The notes: generated by a model not told the origin, from the letters alone. Shown: positions 10,534 to 22,656, numbered from the stretch's first letter. The stretch is DNA of 64,000 nucleotides from Cheilinus undulatus (GCF_018320785.1 NC_054881.1:43252424-43316423); one strand, 5' to 3'. A program made the numbers and translations.

Positions 10534-11709
10534 TGTAGAGGATGCTGAGAACAAATCTGTGAATGGTTGGTGAAAGAGGCTCGTCTATGGACTTTAAGTT
10601 TAGTTCATCTAAAATAAACAGAAGAAACCACAGAATAATTCAGTGACAAGACATTTATTGTAAACAAAAACTCACCATTACAACAAAGTTGAGAAAAGTG
10701 TTCAGATAGAGAAACCTGGACTTCACGCTGCTGCACATGGAGTTATCTTCATCATCATCATCATCATCATCCTCATCCTGGATATCAATGCACACACCTA
10801 TGAAACCCTGACACTTCTGGAACATTTAATGTCACATTTACAAAAGCTGAAGGTGGAAGGATGAATCTGCAGAGACGCTGTGGATGATATAAAACTGAAC
10901 ATTTAAAAACAGACAGCTCCATCTGATGGCTCACACAATCCTCCGGCCAACATTCTCCGTTTAACCAGCGGCCTGAAAGTTTAAAAAATCAACAAATAAA
11001 TCACTAAAAACCCAAAGTGAAGCAACGACGATTCAGCAAACAGTGCATCAGTGAACAAAGCGGAGCGTATTTAAAGCTAGCGGTGATAAAACCCAAATGT
11101 TTGACTTTTTTAACCTCAGCAGAGACGGAGGAATGTGGAGCTCGGTGTTTGTGGAGTTGTTTCGGCTCGCTGCTCACAGGAATGCAGCGACAAAGTCATC
11201 AATGTGTACAAGTACGCCGAATTACTGCGGCCGTGGACCACAGCGGGGTCAATTTGGTAAACCAGGGCCAGAGAAGGGGAGTGCGGTCGTTTAGAAGTGC
11301 TTCAATCCTCAAAAGTTTCCTGAAAACAACTTTCAGAGTGAAAGTGGAGAAACCAAAAATGGCCCTGCTTTTACTGAATCATGGGCATAATTCTCTGAAT
11401 ATCTCACACAGAATAATTAAATCTGAAAGGAGCAGACCCCAAACTAAGGAGGGTTAGTACGTCACTTCTTGCCCGACGGTCGAGGTCGCCCCATTGTAGA
11501 AGTCTGCAACAGATGAGCCCCACCATGGAGGTCCAGATGCCTCTCAGACTGCCCAGTAGAATTACATATTAATACCAAAATCATGCAGCACCAGTCTGGG
11601 ATTTCTCCATCCTGAATGGACTGACTGAGTGATGCAAAATCCACACTAAAAGATCTGTATTAATTCAAACAGTGACCGTTCCTGTGTTACAGATTTATGA
11701 GGTCTAGAT
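10534..11709. other. Intergenic, no gene seen; (ATC)n at 10749-10771
   Basis: Contains a short ATC trinucleotide microsatellite. A 146-codon plus-strand open frame at 11017-11457 has no recognisable domain or splice support and is not called. Confidence 0.4.
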
Positions 11710-12652
11710 CAGTGGTTTTCAAAGTGTGAGGCGGGCCTCCCCTGGGGAGCGCCACAGAGCTTCAGGGGAGGCGTGGAACCATAGACCAGAAAAAAGGTGA
11801 TTTTTCTTTGCTAACCTCTGCTGTGAATGGAGCAAAATGGATAGACTTAGAGTTACTATAGGGACTATGCTATAGAGCAGTGTTACTCTACCAAAGAGCC
11901 AAACTATTGAAAAATACCTTCGCAAGTGCCACAATATAAGAGGTGAAAAGAGGCAAAAACAGCTTGAAGTAGCAATTAAAATAGGTTAAAAGCGGCAAAA
12001 TGGTCAAAAAATGTGGGTGGAAAGTGACTTAAATGAGCAAAAAGCAGTCAAGAGTGGCAAAAAGGTCAAAAAAGAGGAAACAAGTGGTATGTAATGGAAA
12101 AGGGTAGTTTAAATGGACAAAAAGTGGCAAAAAATGGTAAAAAAAAAAAAGGAACACATTTGGATAAAAGTGGCAAAAATTGGGAAAAAGGGCAAAAATT
12201 GGGAAAAAAGGAAACAAGTGGTATTTAATCGCAATAGATAGCTTAAATGGACAAAAACTGGCAAAAGTTATTTAAAAAATGGACAAAAAATTGGGATAAA
12301 AGTGGCAAAAATTGGGAAAAAAGTGGCAAAAAGATGTCGCAAAAATGAGGAAAAACATTGGGAAAAAAGGGATATGGAGAAAAAGAGGCAAAAAGAATAT
12401 GTAAAATGCCCCCAAAATGATGAAAAGGGGGTATTTAATGGCATTATAACTGAATAAGAGGGAAAGGCAGATGTTAAAGGACATTTGCAAACCAAAATAT
12501 CCAAAATATATTAATGCTAAAAATGTTTAAAGATTAGACATAAATGTTTGAAATGTTTTTTTTTAAATTTGAATCATTGTTGTGGGTGGGGGTCCACTGA
12601 ATGAATAATTTCTTCTTAGGGGAGGCTCACTCACACACTTTGAAAACCTCTG
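11710..12652. mobile_element. hAT-like MITE with internal minisatellite and 8-bp target duplication
   Basis: Termini CAGTGGTTTTCAAAGTGTG and its near complement CACACTTTGAAAACCTCTG form imperfect inverted repeats. Flanks are GTCTAGAT (11702-11709) and GTCTAGAA (12653-12660), an 8-bp duplication with one mismatch, as expected for hAT transposition. The interior is a second element start (CAGTGTTACTCTACCAAAG, near 11878) followed by a GTGGCAAAAATTGGGAAAA minisatellite. No transposase frame; length 943 bp. Confidence 0.8.
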
Positions 12653-12660
12653 GTCTAGAA

Positions 12661-13738
12661 AATCGCTATATTTTCCGGTAGAATTGCAATTGCAGTTTTA
12701 CCAAAATGGTGCAGCACCATCACACATGTAGGCTAAAACAAACGTCACTTTAGATTTGATGGTGGGAAAGCACATCATGCCTACTGTAACACTAAAGTTC
12801 TTTTCAAGAAATTTTGGGGAAATTCTCAGAAAATGTCCAGCCCTATGACTGAAACTTTGTGGAAACATTCCTCCAACACAGAAGAAGAACTATGTCGCTG
12901 CACACTGCTGCTCCGTCACCACCCCGGCACAGAAAAGCTACAACATTTTTAACTTAAACATTTCAGTTTTAAGGCATAGAAAGGCCTGACAGCGCTGAAC
13001 TCTTTACAAACCAAAGCAGAGTGACTGCAGGGGGAATAATGATCCATAAAAGCTCCACACCTCCTGAACCATCACGCTTATGTTTGTCGTTATGAATCCT
13101 CAGATAACGTCCTTGACTTAGGCTCCGCCCACAGCAGTGATAAACACATCTGAAAGGATAAAGAGGCGTTTATTTCTAACCTACCCTGGCATCACTGATC
13201 AGAAGTCTCCTGGATTTAAATGCATGCTAACACCATGTAGTCTGTGGAAATTTCATGTTGCTCCTGCATAGATTGTTACGATGAAGGACTTCCTGCCCTC
13301 TCAATGATGCTCATCCTGCTTGTTCCTCAGAGGGATTTCATATAAAAAATCTGCACATTTAAAGACCGCAGAGGAACAGCAGAGTAGAAGCAAATGGAGT
13401 GGCTGATAAAGAAAACATATGGCGTGTTCCATTTACCTCACAGGTTAGGGTATTCGTGATCAGACATGTTTGAGGTTGGGGAGCTCCGACCCGATCTGGA
13501 GCAGTGAAATAATCGTGTTGACACCTCAAACCTGAGGATTATTCAGACTAATCATTGGATCAAGCATCGATGAACCGTCTTGTTGCTGGTTCTCTTTCTT
13601 TTCACTCCCTGTCAGAGACTCTGGCATGGTTTGACCGTCTTTAATCTGAAAATGTACGCTGATAAAAACAGGTTTGAACCCTAATGTGAACCACACAGTG
13701 CAACAGCAAATACAGTGAAAATACAAAACATACAAAGG
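12661..13738. other. nfil3 3' untranslated region and intergenic DNA
   Basis: A minus-strand AATAAA at 13174-13169 lies about 565 nt past the nfil3 stop and is a plausible poly(A) signal; another lies at 10658-10653. No gene or repeat recognised in 12661-13160. Confidence 0.4.
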
Positions 13739-15055
13739 TCATTCAGAGGGACTTCCCCTCGGCGCCACGTCATGATGATCGGCGGGGCTTTTGGTCGACT
13801 CGATCACCGAGCCGTGCTGCGTTGCGATCAGTCTTTTCAGCGTGGCCACTTGTGCCGACAGGTCAGCGAGTCCTTGTTTTGGGTACGAGTCCTTTTGTGC
13901 ACACACCGGGTCCTTCGCACCCACGGGCGCCGGTTTGTTCGGGCTTGGGCTCAGCCTACCGCTCTTCTGCAGAGTCTCTGGGCTGTTTTTGTGCCACTGC
14001 TCGGTCCGCTGGCTCCAGTCCTGCATGTCAGAGACCTGCAGGGACAGCGGACACGGGGAGGACTGGGTGGTCGGGTAGCACCCTCCGTCTGAGCTGCTGA
14101 CAGGAGACGAGGACTTCCCAGACGACTCGTACTCGGGGTCGATGGCCTCCACTTTGATTTGAACGGTCCTGGCTTTGATTCGGAGTTTATGCGGCAAAGC
14201 TGAAGAACCTGAATCTGGCACTTTGTGGTTGGAGACGATGACGCTCCGCTGGTCAGCTACAGATGGCGTCAAACCTTTGGGCACCTGCTGCTCATCCTCG
14301 CCGTCTGAGGATTTACTCACAGCGCCGTCCTCTGAGCTCCGCGGGGAGTTACTGGACGACCTAGTGATCTGCAGGAAGGAGGGTGGCTGGGAGTAGACCC
14401 CAGGCAGAGGGCTGGAGATGAACTTCCTGTAGAGGTCATACGGGCTGCTCCTCTCTTGTGCATAGCTGCCATTCTCTGCCGGTTCCTGCTTGACCTCTGC
14501 TGTCCTGAAGCTGCCCTGAGCTGCAGCACACGCCTCAGGCATGTGAGGCGAATGCTTGATGACTGATATGCAGCTGCTACGGACATGAAGAGGCTCTGAA
14601 TCCCTGCTGGGGGTCTCTGCAGCGCTGGGTGGAATGAAGTCCTGGTAGAGGTTGACAGAGCTGGACAACTTCTGGACTTCTTGTGCATACGCCGCCGAGC
14701 TCAGGAGGCCAAATTTCAGCTTCAGCGACAGCAGCTCGGCCTTCAGGGAGGCGTTCTCCTCCCCGAGCGCCATCAGCTTGTTCTCCAGTACCATGTCATT
14801 TATCCGCCTCTTCTCCCTGGAGCGTTTGGCCGCCTCGTTGTTCTTGCGCCTCCTCTCCCAGTAAACTTTGTCCTTCTTCTCCTCCGGGATGAACTCCCTT
14901 TTCCTGCGGCAGGTGGTTTTAGTCTTGAAGGGCATTGGAGAGAGTTTATGCTCCATCAGGTCTCTGTTGGCTCCTTGTAGCGCCACAGCCAGGACCAGGG
15001 CGTCATCGCCGCTGTAGGGCCCACTGGAGTCCACCTCCTGCTTGATCGATTGCAT
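13739..15055 (-). CDS. nfil3: nfil3, nuclear factor interleukin-3 regulated (E4BP4), bZIP transcription factor
   Basis: Intact 438-residue protein in one exon, as in mammals (human 462). E4BP4/NFIL3 is a nuclear repressor at TTAYGTAA-type sites, acting in circadian output and immune-cell development. The basic region, residues about 66-84 (ERRRKNNEAAKRSREKRR), is followed by a zipper to about residue 118 and by the family block LKLKFGLLSSAAYAQEVQKL. Other conserved blocks are SSCISVIKHSP (160-170), RSSSNSPRSSEDG, then SSDGEDEQQVPKG (249-261) in the repression region, SSALPHKLRIKA and the C-terminal LSAQVATLKRLIATQ. Three sumoylation-type motifs are visible: IKQE (4-7), VKQE (188-191), IKVE (300-303). 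The start MQSIKQE corresponds to the human MQ(T)VKKE start and has A at -3. Teleosts have several nfil3 paralogues; strong similarity and AUH/ROR2 synteny favour nfil3 proper. Confidence 0.96.
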   Translation of the reverse strand: MQSIKQEVDSSGPYSGDDALVLAVALQGANRDLMEHKLSPMPFKTKTTCRRKREFIPEEKKDKVYWERRRKNNEAAKRSREKRRINDMVLENKLMALGEENASLKAELLSLKLKFGLLSSAAYAQEVQKLSSSVNLYQDFIPPSAAETPSRDSEPLHVRSSCISVIKHSPHMPEACAAAQGSFRTAEVKQEPAENGSYAQERSSPYDLYRKFISSPLPGVYSQPPSFLQITRSSSNSPRSSEDGAVSKSSDGEDEQQVPKGLTPSVADQRSVIVSNHKVPDSGSSALPHKLRIKARTVQIKVEAIDPEYESSGKSSSPVSSSDGGCYPTTQSSPCPLSLQVSDMQDWSQRTEQWHKNSPETLQKSGRLSPSPNKPAPVGAKDPVCAQKDSYPKQGLADLSAQVATLKRLIATQHGSVIESTKSPADHHDVAPRGSPSE

Positions 15056-15139
15056 ATTTTACTGTAGGCTTCTGTCAGTGTGCTCAGAAGGTCTTAACTG
15101 TTCATCGTAAAGCTGGAGTGCATGTGAGGTCGAGGAAAT
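15056..15139 (-). other. nfil3: nfil3 exon 2, 5' untranslated part
   Basis: A good acceptor (pyrimidine tract, then TTCCGCAG|ATTTCC) places the exon start at 15139, 84 nt before the ATG. It would join to a non-coding first exon near 21.7 kb, as in the two-exon human gene. Inferred. Confidence 0.6.
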
Positions 15140-16336
15140 CTGCGGAATAACAGAAAATAAAGGAAGAGTTAGACGTCAGAGTCAGGTTAAAAACGTTCGA
15201 GCTAAAGGGAACTAGTATATTCTAGCATTTGCCTTTTCAGTTTATTATCTAAAGCTAGATAGTTATTGTGTTTTATCATTGTATTGCACACAGTCTCTCG
15301 TGCTTCTATTTATTGTGATGTCAATGCTGTTTTTTATGATTGATCTGAATGTATGTCTTGACTGCTGGCTGCGAAACAAATTGCCCTTCACAAGGATAAT
15401 AAAGTGAACCTTGAACCTTTCTATTATTTCTATCATATTATTTCTATCATTACTGCAATAATAATGCCCCAAGTGACTGACAACTGGAGGTTATGTTAAT
15501 GTGGATGTGTGCATGTTAATGCAACTGTGCTGCTTTTATCCTATTTTGCTTTATTTCTAGTATGTTTGAATGAGTCACCTTGTTTAACTGCTTCACCTTG
15601 GCTTTTAGAGGTTGCGTGTACATGCAAAGCAAGTTGCAGTGAAATTTTTGCACGTGCAAACCTTCAAATTTATATGGTGTTAATTTTATCTTCTTTTAAA
15701 AGTGCTGCATAAGAATTTACACTCGTATTGCTATTGCAGTCACATTCTGTATAGCCCATAATTGATCATTACTAGATAATCTTGAACTTGAATCATATTG
15801 CTCATTTTAGCTAAACTATAAAAATATATATTTTAAATAATCAAATTTAAAGACACAGTATATAAAATTCGTCCACCAGGGGGCTCCCAACCAAAACAAT
15901 AGCTCCACCCATCTCTGCTGTTTACTTCTAGTTCTGAACTGAGGACCAGGCTCATTAAAAATGTCACCTCATGGTGAGTTCACTACACAGAAAACTGGCG
16001 TTTTGTTTTCATTAGGGCTGTCGAGATTAATCAAGTTAATTGTGATTAATTAAGGTCCACTATTAGTGCACTATTTTTTAAATTGCAACTAATAACCCGT
16101 GTGTGCTAACCCGTTTAGTACACTTTTGTTAATCTTCATCAGTGTCTCTCTGCAGAATAAGTCCTCCTCTGCTCCTTAAAGTCTTATTTCACTATAAAAA
16201 CTCACAGACAGTTTAGTGGACCAGACAGAAGGCATCTGAATTTTCTTTTAATGTTCTTTAATTTCATTTTCAATCCATATGTTCATTTTTCTGTGGTTAA
16301 GTTCATGTTAAAATCATTGATCTATCAACAAAAGCT

Positions 16337-17265
16337 AGGGGTGGGAGAAAAAATCAATACAGCATAGTATCGCCATATTTGGTCTGGTGATTTACCGTAT
16401 GGTCTCATCCACCAAGTATCGATTTTTTTCACATTAATAGCTAATATGAATTGAAGTCTATGATAAAGGAAAAATAAAATCAATTGTTTGTCCAGTGAGG
16501 TCAGCAGAGGTGACGGTCATGGAACAGGAGAAAGATAGTACAACAAACATGGCGGCACCAGGGAGGACGTAAGGAAGCAGGACAAGAATGAGACGGACAT
16601 GACACATGAGGTTAGCAAGAAGTGCTACATGAAAATAAAACACTGGAAATGGAGATGCATAAAGGTACAACTGTTTATGAAGAATATTTGGACCATCATG
16701 CTACAGATTCTTGGACAGTTGACTTCTACATCACTTTATTTCTATCTACCTGAAGAAATAAAAGGATCTGACAGATACTTGTGGAAAATATTTACAGTAG
16801 TAGCAAAAAAGGCCATAACCCGTATTGGGTTGATATTATTAAAGAAACTCATGAGTTGGAAAGGTTGACTTTCTTACTGAGACTGAAAAAAGACTTAAAC
16901 ATTAAAAGATGGACTAAATGGAAACTATACTTGGAAGAATAAATAACATCCCTGGCGGTCTGCCTTAGCTGTAATTCATTTACCCCTCCTTTACTATAAG
17001 CTCTGATTACTTTATATCTAAAAGTGTTAAAATCCCCACGTCACTCGTATTGAAACCTGTAACTTTGATATTTCATGTCTGTCGATGTCTCTTTATGTTT
17101 TGGTGTTGTTATTGACGTCATGGTTTGTCTGAAAAACAATAAAAAATTAAGTATTAAAAAAAAACACTGTGGAAATATGACAAACATGCGAGCAAGACTG
17201 ATGCTAAATCAGCTAGTATGGTGAAAATATGATATCGTGGGGCCACTAGTGATTCCCATCCCTAG
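16337..17265. mobile_element. Nested TAGGGGTGGGAG-type element
   Basis: The left end is TAGGGGTGGGAGAAAAAATC followed by ATCGCCATATT. The right end carries ATATCGTGGGGCCACTAGTG, then ATTCCCATCCCTA. This is the end pair of a common fish MITE. It lies wholly inside 16014-17466 and itself contains an L1 3' end. Confidence 0.55.
16648..17168 (+). mobile_element. L1-type LINE 3' end, 5' truncated
   Basis: Decayed translations include YLWKIFTVVAKKAITRI and, after a frame change, KLTFLLRLKKDLNIKRW with a KWKLYLEE ending. These match the C-terminus of fish L1 ORF2 proteins. A short 3' UTR ends GTCTGAAAAACAATAAAAAA and then an A run. ACACTG-GGAAAT-like sequence before and after is a possible target duplication. 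Non-functional fragment. Confidence 0.65.
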
Positions 17266-20200
17266 TAAAAGCAGGTCTCTAGCTCACCAGGAAGTCCACT
17301 ACCCTGAGTTTGAGATGGTAGAAAAATCCAAAATGGCACAAAATTAGGTGAAAATATAAAATCGTGGAATTCTAAAATGCGATAAAAAAAGAGTGCAATC
17401 ATGATTAATTACAGAAATTCTGAGATTAGTCACAATCAAAAACGTGAATCATCTGAGAGCCCTACTAACATTCATACATTTGTCATAATGAGGGAGAAAT
17501 GCTCTTAAAGACCCTGAAGTGATAATAAATCTGTATTTTTGTTGTATGACCCCCAGGTCAAGTTTCAGGTAAACAGAACATCCCTAAGTTTATGAAATTC
17601 TTCCTCAAAATCATGAAAGCTGGAAGCGGTTCAGGACCTCATATGTGCTCTAGAGGCAACACTAGAACAGCAAAGCACCAGTGCAGCTGTTGTTTCACTG
17701 CTTCTTTAGGTCTAAACTCCCACAATGCAACACTTCTCTCCTGTTTGACCATGAAAACAGATCAGCGTGTCCAACAGGTGACATCTTCTGCTCAGTGATA
17801 ACTCTCTAAATGGGCAGCCAGGTGTGCTAAATGTTAGCACTGAACCAGGACACAGCAGAGGAACATCAGCTGATGCTCATGCCCTCGTTCTGAGCCAACA
17901 GCTGATGAGTGTAAACAGAGCTGATGTTAAACTGACGATCCTGCAGATCTTCACACATGAGAAGAATAAACTGTTCTTGGTTTAAACTCTGCTAATCCTT
18001 TTTAAAAGCATCATAAAGAATGAATGCACGTGTGGAGAAACCCGTCTGCGGTCAGCTCCTCCTCCTCCTCGGTTAAAGCATGCCCTCATGCAGCGTGCTA
18101 CTTAGAAAGGCAGTTTGGCCTTTTTTGGGCTTCCGAGCTTCCATACATTCAGTACAGAGGAGAGGGAACAAAGGAGTACAGTCAGCTGTAATCATAACAC
18201 GTGGCCTGGCAGAGAACCAAAAACAGCCAAACACAGAGACGGTAACCTGAGGCTGACACTACACCCAGACCCACAGAGTCCTAAACCTTTACGGCTCTCT
18301 TTAAGCTTTATTTCTCTATTTTCATCTCTTTATTCAGGGGTTATATTCAGCTATGCAGGTTTCTATTTTTATCTGTGCCCTATTTCCACCACACAATCCT
18401 CTCTTTATGCTCCAGTCTGTTGACATACATCTGTTCTAGCCTGCTTTCATGACGGATTCATGTTATTGGAGTGTTTAAATGTGTCACTCTGAGTGAGAAA
18501 ATCAAGTTCCAGAGAAATTTCTGCCTGTGCAAATGTAAACAATCCGGTACTTCCTGTCCTTTCTAAACGCCAGAGCGAGGCGTGCCGTGTCTTTGTGTGG
18601 AACTTTAACTATGAGAGCCTGGATTAAAGACATAGCCTGAGTGATGGGGGGTAGGGATGGGCAACAACGTGAGATTTTTATAATGATGGATGCATTCACA
18701 GGGTACGGCTTTATGGTGTACATCTGTAAAGTTTTGGCTCGTTGTAAAAGTTCTTTCTTCTTCTGGTCATTACTTGTGTTTTGTCATGTTTTCTTCATGT
18801 TGACAGTTTAGTAATATTCTGAAATCGACTCCCCGGCTTCAGTGAGAGCAGAGGGGCCCGGGGCCACCAGGAACCGGCCCCTGGATCACAGTAAGAACCA
18901 TTTCACAATTCACCTACATGATATCTAGCCATCATTTTTAGTCAATTTTCCCAGCCCTAGGAGGGGCATTCCTACACACATACCTTCTTTTCTTTGGCAC
19001 ATGTTTGCATTAAAGCAGGTCATTTTAGATAAATACATCAGAATTTACTGCCAAGTTCCTCTCATTGTTCTAATGATTATTATTAACCCTGTTTACTGTA
19101 GTTACTTCTAGGGCTGACAACATAGTAAGATAAACCATTTATATATTAAAGTGAGATATGTTTTTCAGGAGGAACCACGAACAGCAGGAGGCTTCATGGT
19201 AACAAAATAACACATTTGAAGTTTTTAGCTCATATGATGAAAACTGCACAGATTTATTCATACATACAGCTGAAATTTACAGTAAATATCAGCAGAAACG
19301 TTCATTTCTACAGATGCCATAATATCAGGCATCAGCTCCTAACACGCAGGTAAAAGATTATTCACAACCAGGAACAATAATTTTCTTATTCAACGTGAGA
19401 TAATGGATAAACTATTTTCATTCTAAATGAGGAACTGTCGTTTCATTTTCTTTTATTAACCCCTTAAAGCCTGAAAACACAAATTATAGCCAGAAAATTC
19501 TAATTTTTTGGAAGTGAGATGTTTATTTCACTCTCTACTGAAATCCAAAAAAAATCCAAATTTCAATAAAATTTAACATTTATTTTTTTTGGTACTTGAG
19601 GTGTTTTTGGTAACTGGTAATCCACTTGAGGGCATTTTCATCATTTACCAGATTGTTTCTTCTAGTAATTTATGATCATATTGATTAGATAAAGGTATCA
19701 TAAAGGTATGTCTCAAATATGCCACAACAGGCTTGAAGGTTTATTGCTGCATTTTAATGTATTTATTTTTTCACAAATAGTTTAGCAACATTTTGCATTT
19801 GACCTGCATGTATCTGATTAAGAACTAACTTTGATTTCATAATTTATTTAAAGATATCTACGTGTACCTATCCCACTAGCTTTTTTTCATTTTATTTTTT
19901 TATTTTTTATTTTTTATTGATTTTTTTTTTTCCTTTTTTAAATGTGTTTTTTATTTTTTATTTATTCATTTATTTTTCACTTTTTTAAATGTATTTTTAA
20001 TTTTCTATCTATTCATTTTTTTAAATAATTATTTATTTATTTATTTTTAGTTCTTGGTCTTTAACTTTATTCTGGAACTTTAAATATCAAGGTTTCATAC
20101 ATGTTTTTAGGCTCTGTAATGGGTCTACTGGGATGATTATGATGTTGGAGTGACATCGCTGGCTTTATTTTTCATGGCTTCTCCTGCTGATGTGTTTCTG

Positions 20201-20809
20201 TCTTCTTATTTTCTTTGCTTGTGTCATGATGCGTTGTTTTTAATTGTGTTTCTGCTTATTGTCCAAGCACTGATTTTAAAGGTGCTATACAAATAAAGTT
20301 ATAACTGTTATAAAATAGCGGCTCTAGTTTTTGGTCCATGTGGCCCAGCCCTAGGTGGGGTATTCCCAGACTCATGCCCTCCAGTCTCTGGCACGTGTTT
20401 GCTTTAAAGTGGGGAATTTTAAAGGAAAAAACATGATGAATAACTAAATGATCGAGTACTTCCTAGAATGTCTCCTGTTAAAGCCAATAATCATTACTAG
20501 TTAAGTCTTAAAATAGCCGGTAATTGCAGACATTCAGCCTCGTTTTCTCCTCTCCAGCCTGCAGCCTGCTGTCCCAGTCTTTGTGTTGTAACATATTACA
20601 GATGTTGCACAGCAGCTCTGCGGGGTTATGCGGGGCTGATCCCTCCCTTTTGTCTGCTCCAACATGACATCAACTCTACATTTAACCTGCACGTGACTCC
20701 AGATGGGAGCTAATGATGCTCTATTAGAGCTCTATTAACCTGCTGCAACGTGAGCTAGGAGAGGCTCGGACCGAGTCAACATTGCCCCAGATTCCTTCAT
20801 TGTGTCGGG

Positions 20810-20895
20810 ATTACACAATAAACTCACCCCCCCCCCCCCCCCACCCCCATCCTCCCCCTATGTAATGTCTATGGCCGCAGACATTATGCAATATT
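20810..20895. promoter_or_regulatory. Cluster of bZIP (C/EBP, PAR, E4BP4)-like sites in nfil3 intron 1
   Basis: ATTACACAAT at 20810-20819 is, on the other strand, ATTGTGTAAT, a match to RTTRYGTAAY. CTATGTAAT lies at about 20858-20866 and ATTATGCAAT at about 20883-20892, both near matches. A poly-C run separates them. Possible autoregulatory or C/EBP element; hypothetical. Confidence 0.3.
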
Positions 20896-21641
20896 TAGCA
20901 GAGAGGCAGCAGCAGCGTGTTTGTTCACTGTTAGCTGTGGAAATGTGAGTAAATAAGAAGTAAACGGCAGAAACAGGCAGTTCCCAGACAATGAGGGCAT
21001 TCACGCTGTTAATACATGACATCACTGCGCTGCTTACTCATGACACTGAAGCGTGGGGGTCCATCTACGCCCTTAAAGTGGGCTCTGAGACTAAACCCTG
21101 ACTTTACAGACATGATCAGACACACGGACACGGCTCTGGAAACCGTACACGTGCGTTTATCGCGTCTATCGCGCAGTCTCACGATAACAACTGCTTTGAT
21201 TACGTTACTCTGGGACATTTCTAATTCTGGGTTTCACCACTGTGTCGCAATCCGTAAACTAATGCTCCTGCTAGGCCTCTGCCTGAATTCATGTCAATAC
21301 ATGCTTCCTATTTCACACTATAATCCTCTTTAATGTCGGTAATAAGAGCTACAAACAGGGCAGATCGCGCTATAATAAAGCCATAATACGCATTCACTCC
21401 AACTTGATCTTGCACGTTTAATGTGAATCTTAAAGAGGTTATTTTAAGTTTAAAATGACGTTAACAATCACACAGGTTACCCCCATTAATCAGAGGTATT
21501 TATAATTATTTTTGATACTGATTTAAAGATGAAGCTGAAGCCTGCTGCCGTGACTCTGAACGCCCAAACACAACACACATCCTCCTTACACTAAGAGTAA
21601 GAATAAAGCTGACTTCATCTAACATTAAACACACTGTGTAC

Positions 21642-21840
21642 CTTTCCCAGCACCTTTCTGGAGGCTTCTGTCCCCGGGCTCAGGCTCCAGGTGTTCCATC
21701 AGGTGAGAGAAGCAGGTAGAAAAACTCGACAAAAATCCTACAAGTTGCGTTGAGGCAGCTTTCTTTCCTCCCTTGGCTTCTTTTTCCTCTCAAGGTGGCT
21801 CCTGACTCATGGATCTGTGTTAGTAGGTCACTGCTTAAGT
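21642..21840 (-). other. nfil3: nfil3 exon 1, non-coding (inferred)
   Basis: A donor AAAG|GTACAC at 21642/21641 closes a GC-richer segment lying just inside a promoter-like region. The 5' end is not defined by the sequence and is only approximate. If spliced to 15139, it carries two upstream ATGs: one opens a six-codon frame (MSQEPP), the other a frame of about 32 codons that crosses the splice and stops before the main start. Confidence 0.45.
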
Positions 21841-21849
21841 GCATTGGCA

Positions 21850-22010
21850 GCGTCTTTTAAATGACAGCCGCCGCAGCCAATGGGGAGGCGGCATTTTTCC
21901 AACTTCAGCCAATGACGCGCGGCTTTGGCATACAGCTCGGATCCCCATTTAAAGCGCATGACGTCACGAGGAGTGCGTTGGTGGGACGTTCACGTGTGTC
22001 GGTTCAGCTC
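21850..22010 (-). promoter_or_regulatory. nfil3: Putative nfil3 promoter (CRE, CCAAT boxes, E-box)
   Basis: A CpG-rich block contains a perfect CRE TGACGTCA (21959-21966), CACGTG (21991-21996), and CCAAT on the plus strand at 21877-21881 and 21909-21913, so they read ATTGG in the transcribed direction. A TTTAAAAG TATA-like run lies at about 21862-21855. The order, with the CRE and CCAAT boxes upstream of the TATA-like run and then the inferred exon 1, suits a minus-strand promoter. Inference; cAMP-responsiveness is known for some NFIL3 settings but not shown here. Confidence 0.55.
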
Positions 22011-22019
22011 ACGGCCGTT

Positions 22020-22654
22020 GGAGTTTGAGGATGACAACGAGGCACGGAGACTTTGATGAAATAAAGATGTTTGTGGCGTAAATAAAGAATTAAAATGGTT
22101 AAAATGATTTAACCTGGAGCTAACAGCGTTTTAATCAGACTGACCTCAAACCAATCTACGAGCCACTCTATTCTCATTTAAAAAACATTTTTCCTTTTTC
22201 CTTTCACTGTTTAAAGAAAGCAACAACATTAAACCACACACGTCTGAACGATGAAAGGGGCGGAACGGCGCAGAAGCTACGGTAGCCTCGGAGGTAAACT
22301 ACAAAAACACTGCTGCACAAATATTCCACTAAACACAAAAAACACTTCACAGAAAAGGTTAAGATGTTTTCATGTATATTTCATTAAAGATTTTATGAAA
22401 TGCAAGAAAATAAAGATTAAAGAAATGAGAATGCACAAAATTATTTGTTAAACACATAAAAAGTTCATAATCTTTAAATATTTACCAATGAAATGCAAAA
22501 ATATATCAGGAAACAAGATATTTCTTAAAATGCTAAAATATTAAATTAAATGTGTTTTATGAATACATTTTCTTAATATTTGTATTTTTTTGTGCTGAGT
22601 GAAATATTTTTTATTAATTATCACCTCAAAAATATTTTTGAAAAAAAAAAACCT

Positions 22655-22656
<2 letters not shown>
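22020..22656. other. Intergenic nfil3-ror2, no feature seen
   Basis: Upstream flank of nfil3. Short open frames only; A/T-rich from 22300. Confidence 0.4.

Larger units (their letters stand above)
16014..17466. mobile_element. TAGGGCTGTCGAGATTAATC-type TIR element, host of a nested insertion
   Basis: The left end reads TAGGGCTGTCGAGATTAATC and the right end ATCATCTGAGAGCCCTA, an imperfect inverted pair. Both ends carry the GATTAAT-rich sequence typical of an abundant fish MITE. The interior is disrupted by the next element. No matching target duplication was found. Confidence 0.55.
15140..21641 (-). other. nfil3: nfil3 intron 1 (inferred), repeat-rich
   Basis: About 6.5 kb. Contains a retroposon-type tail near 15375-15420 (AATTGCCCTTCACAAGG, then AATAAAG), the nested transposons at 16015-17475, a T-rich low-complexity tract at 19880-20050, a GGTGCTATACAAATAAAG tail near 20280-20300 and a poly-C run at 20828-20844. 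No coding exon seen. Confidence 0.5.

Noticed and set aside
11017-11457. 146-codon plus-strand frame
   Set aside because: No known domain, no evident promoter or splice sites, intergenic between auh and nfil3; length is compatible with chance.
13715-14092. Plus-strand open frames opposite nfil3
   Set aside because: Antisense shadows of the GC-rich nfil3 coding exon; no recognisable product.
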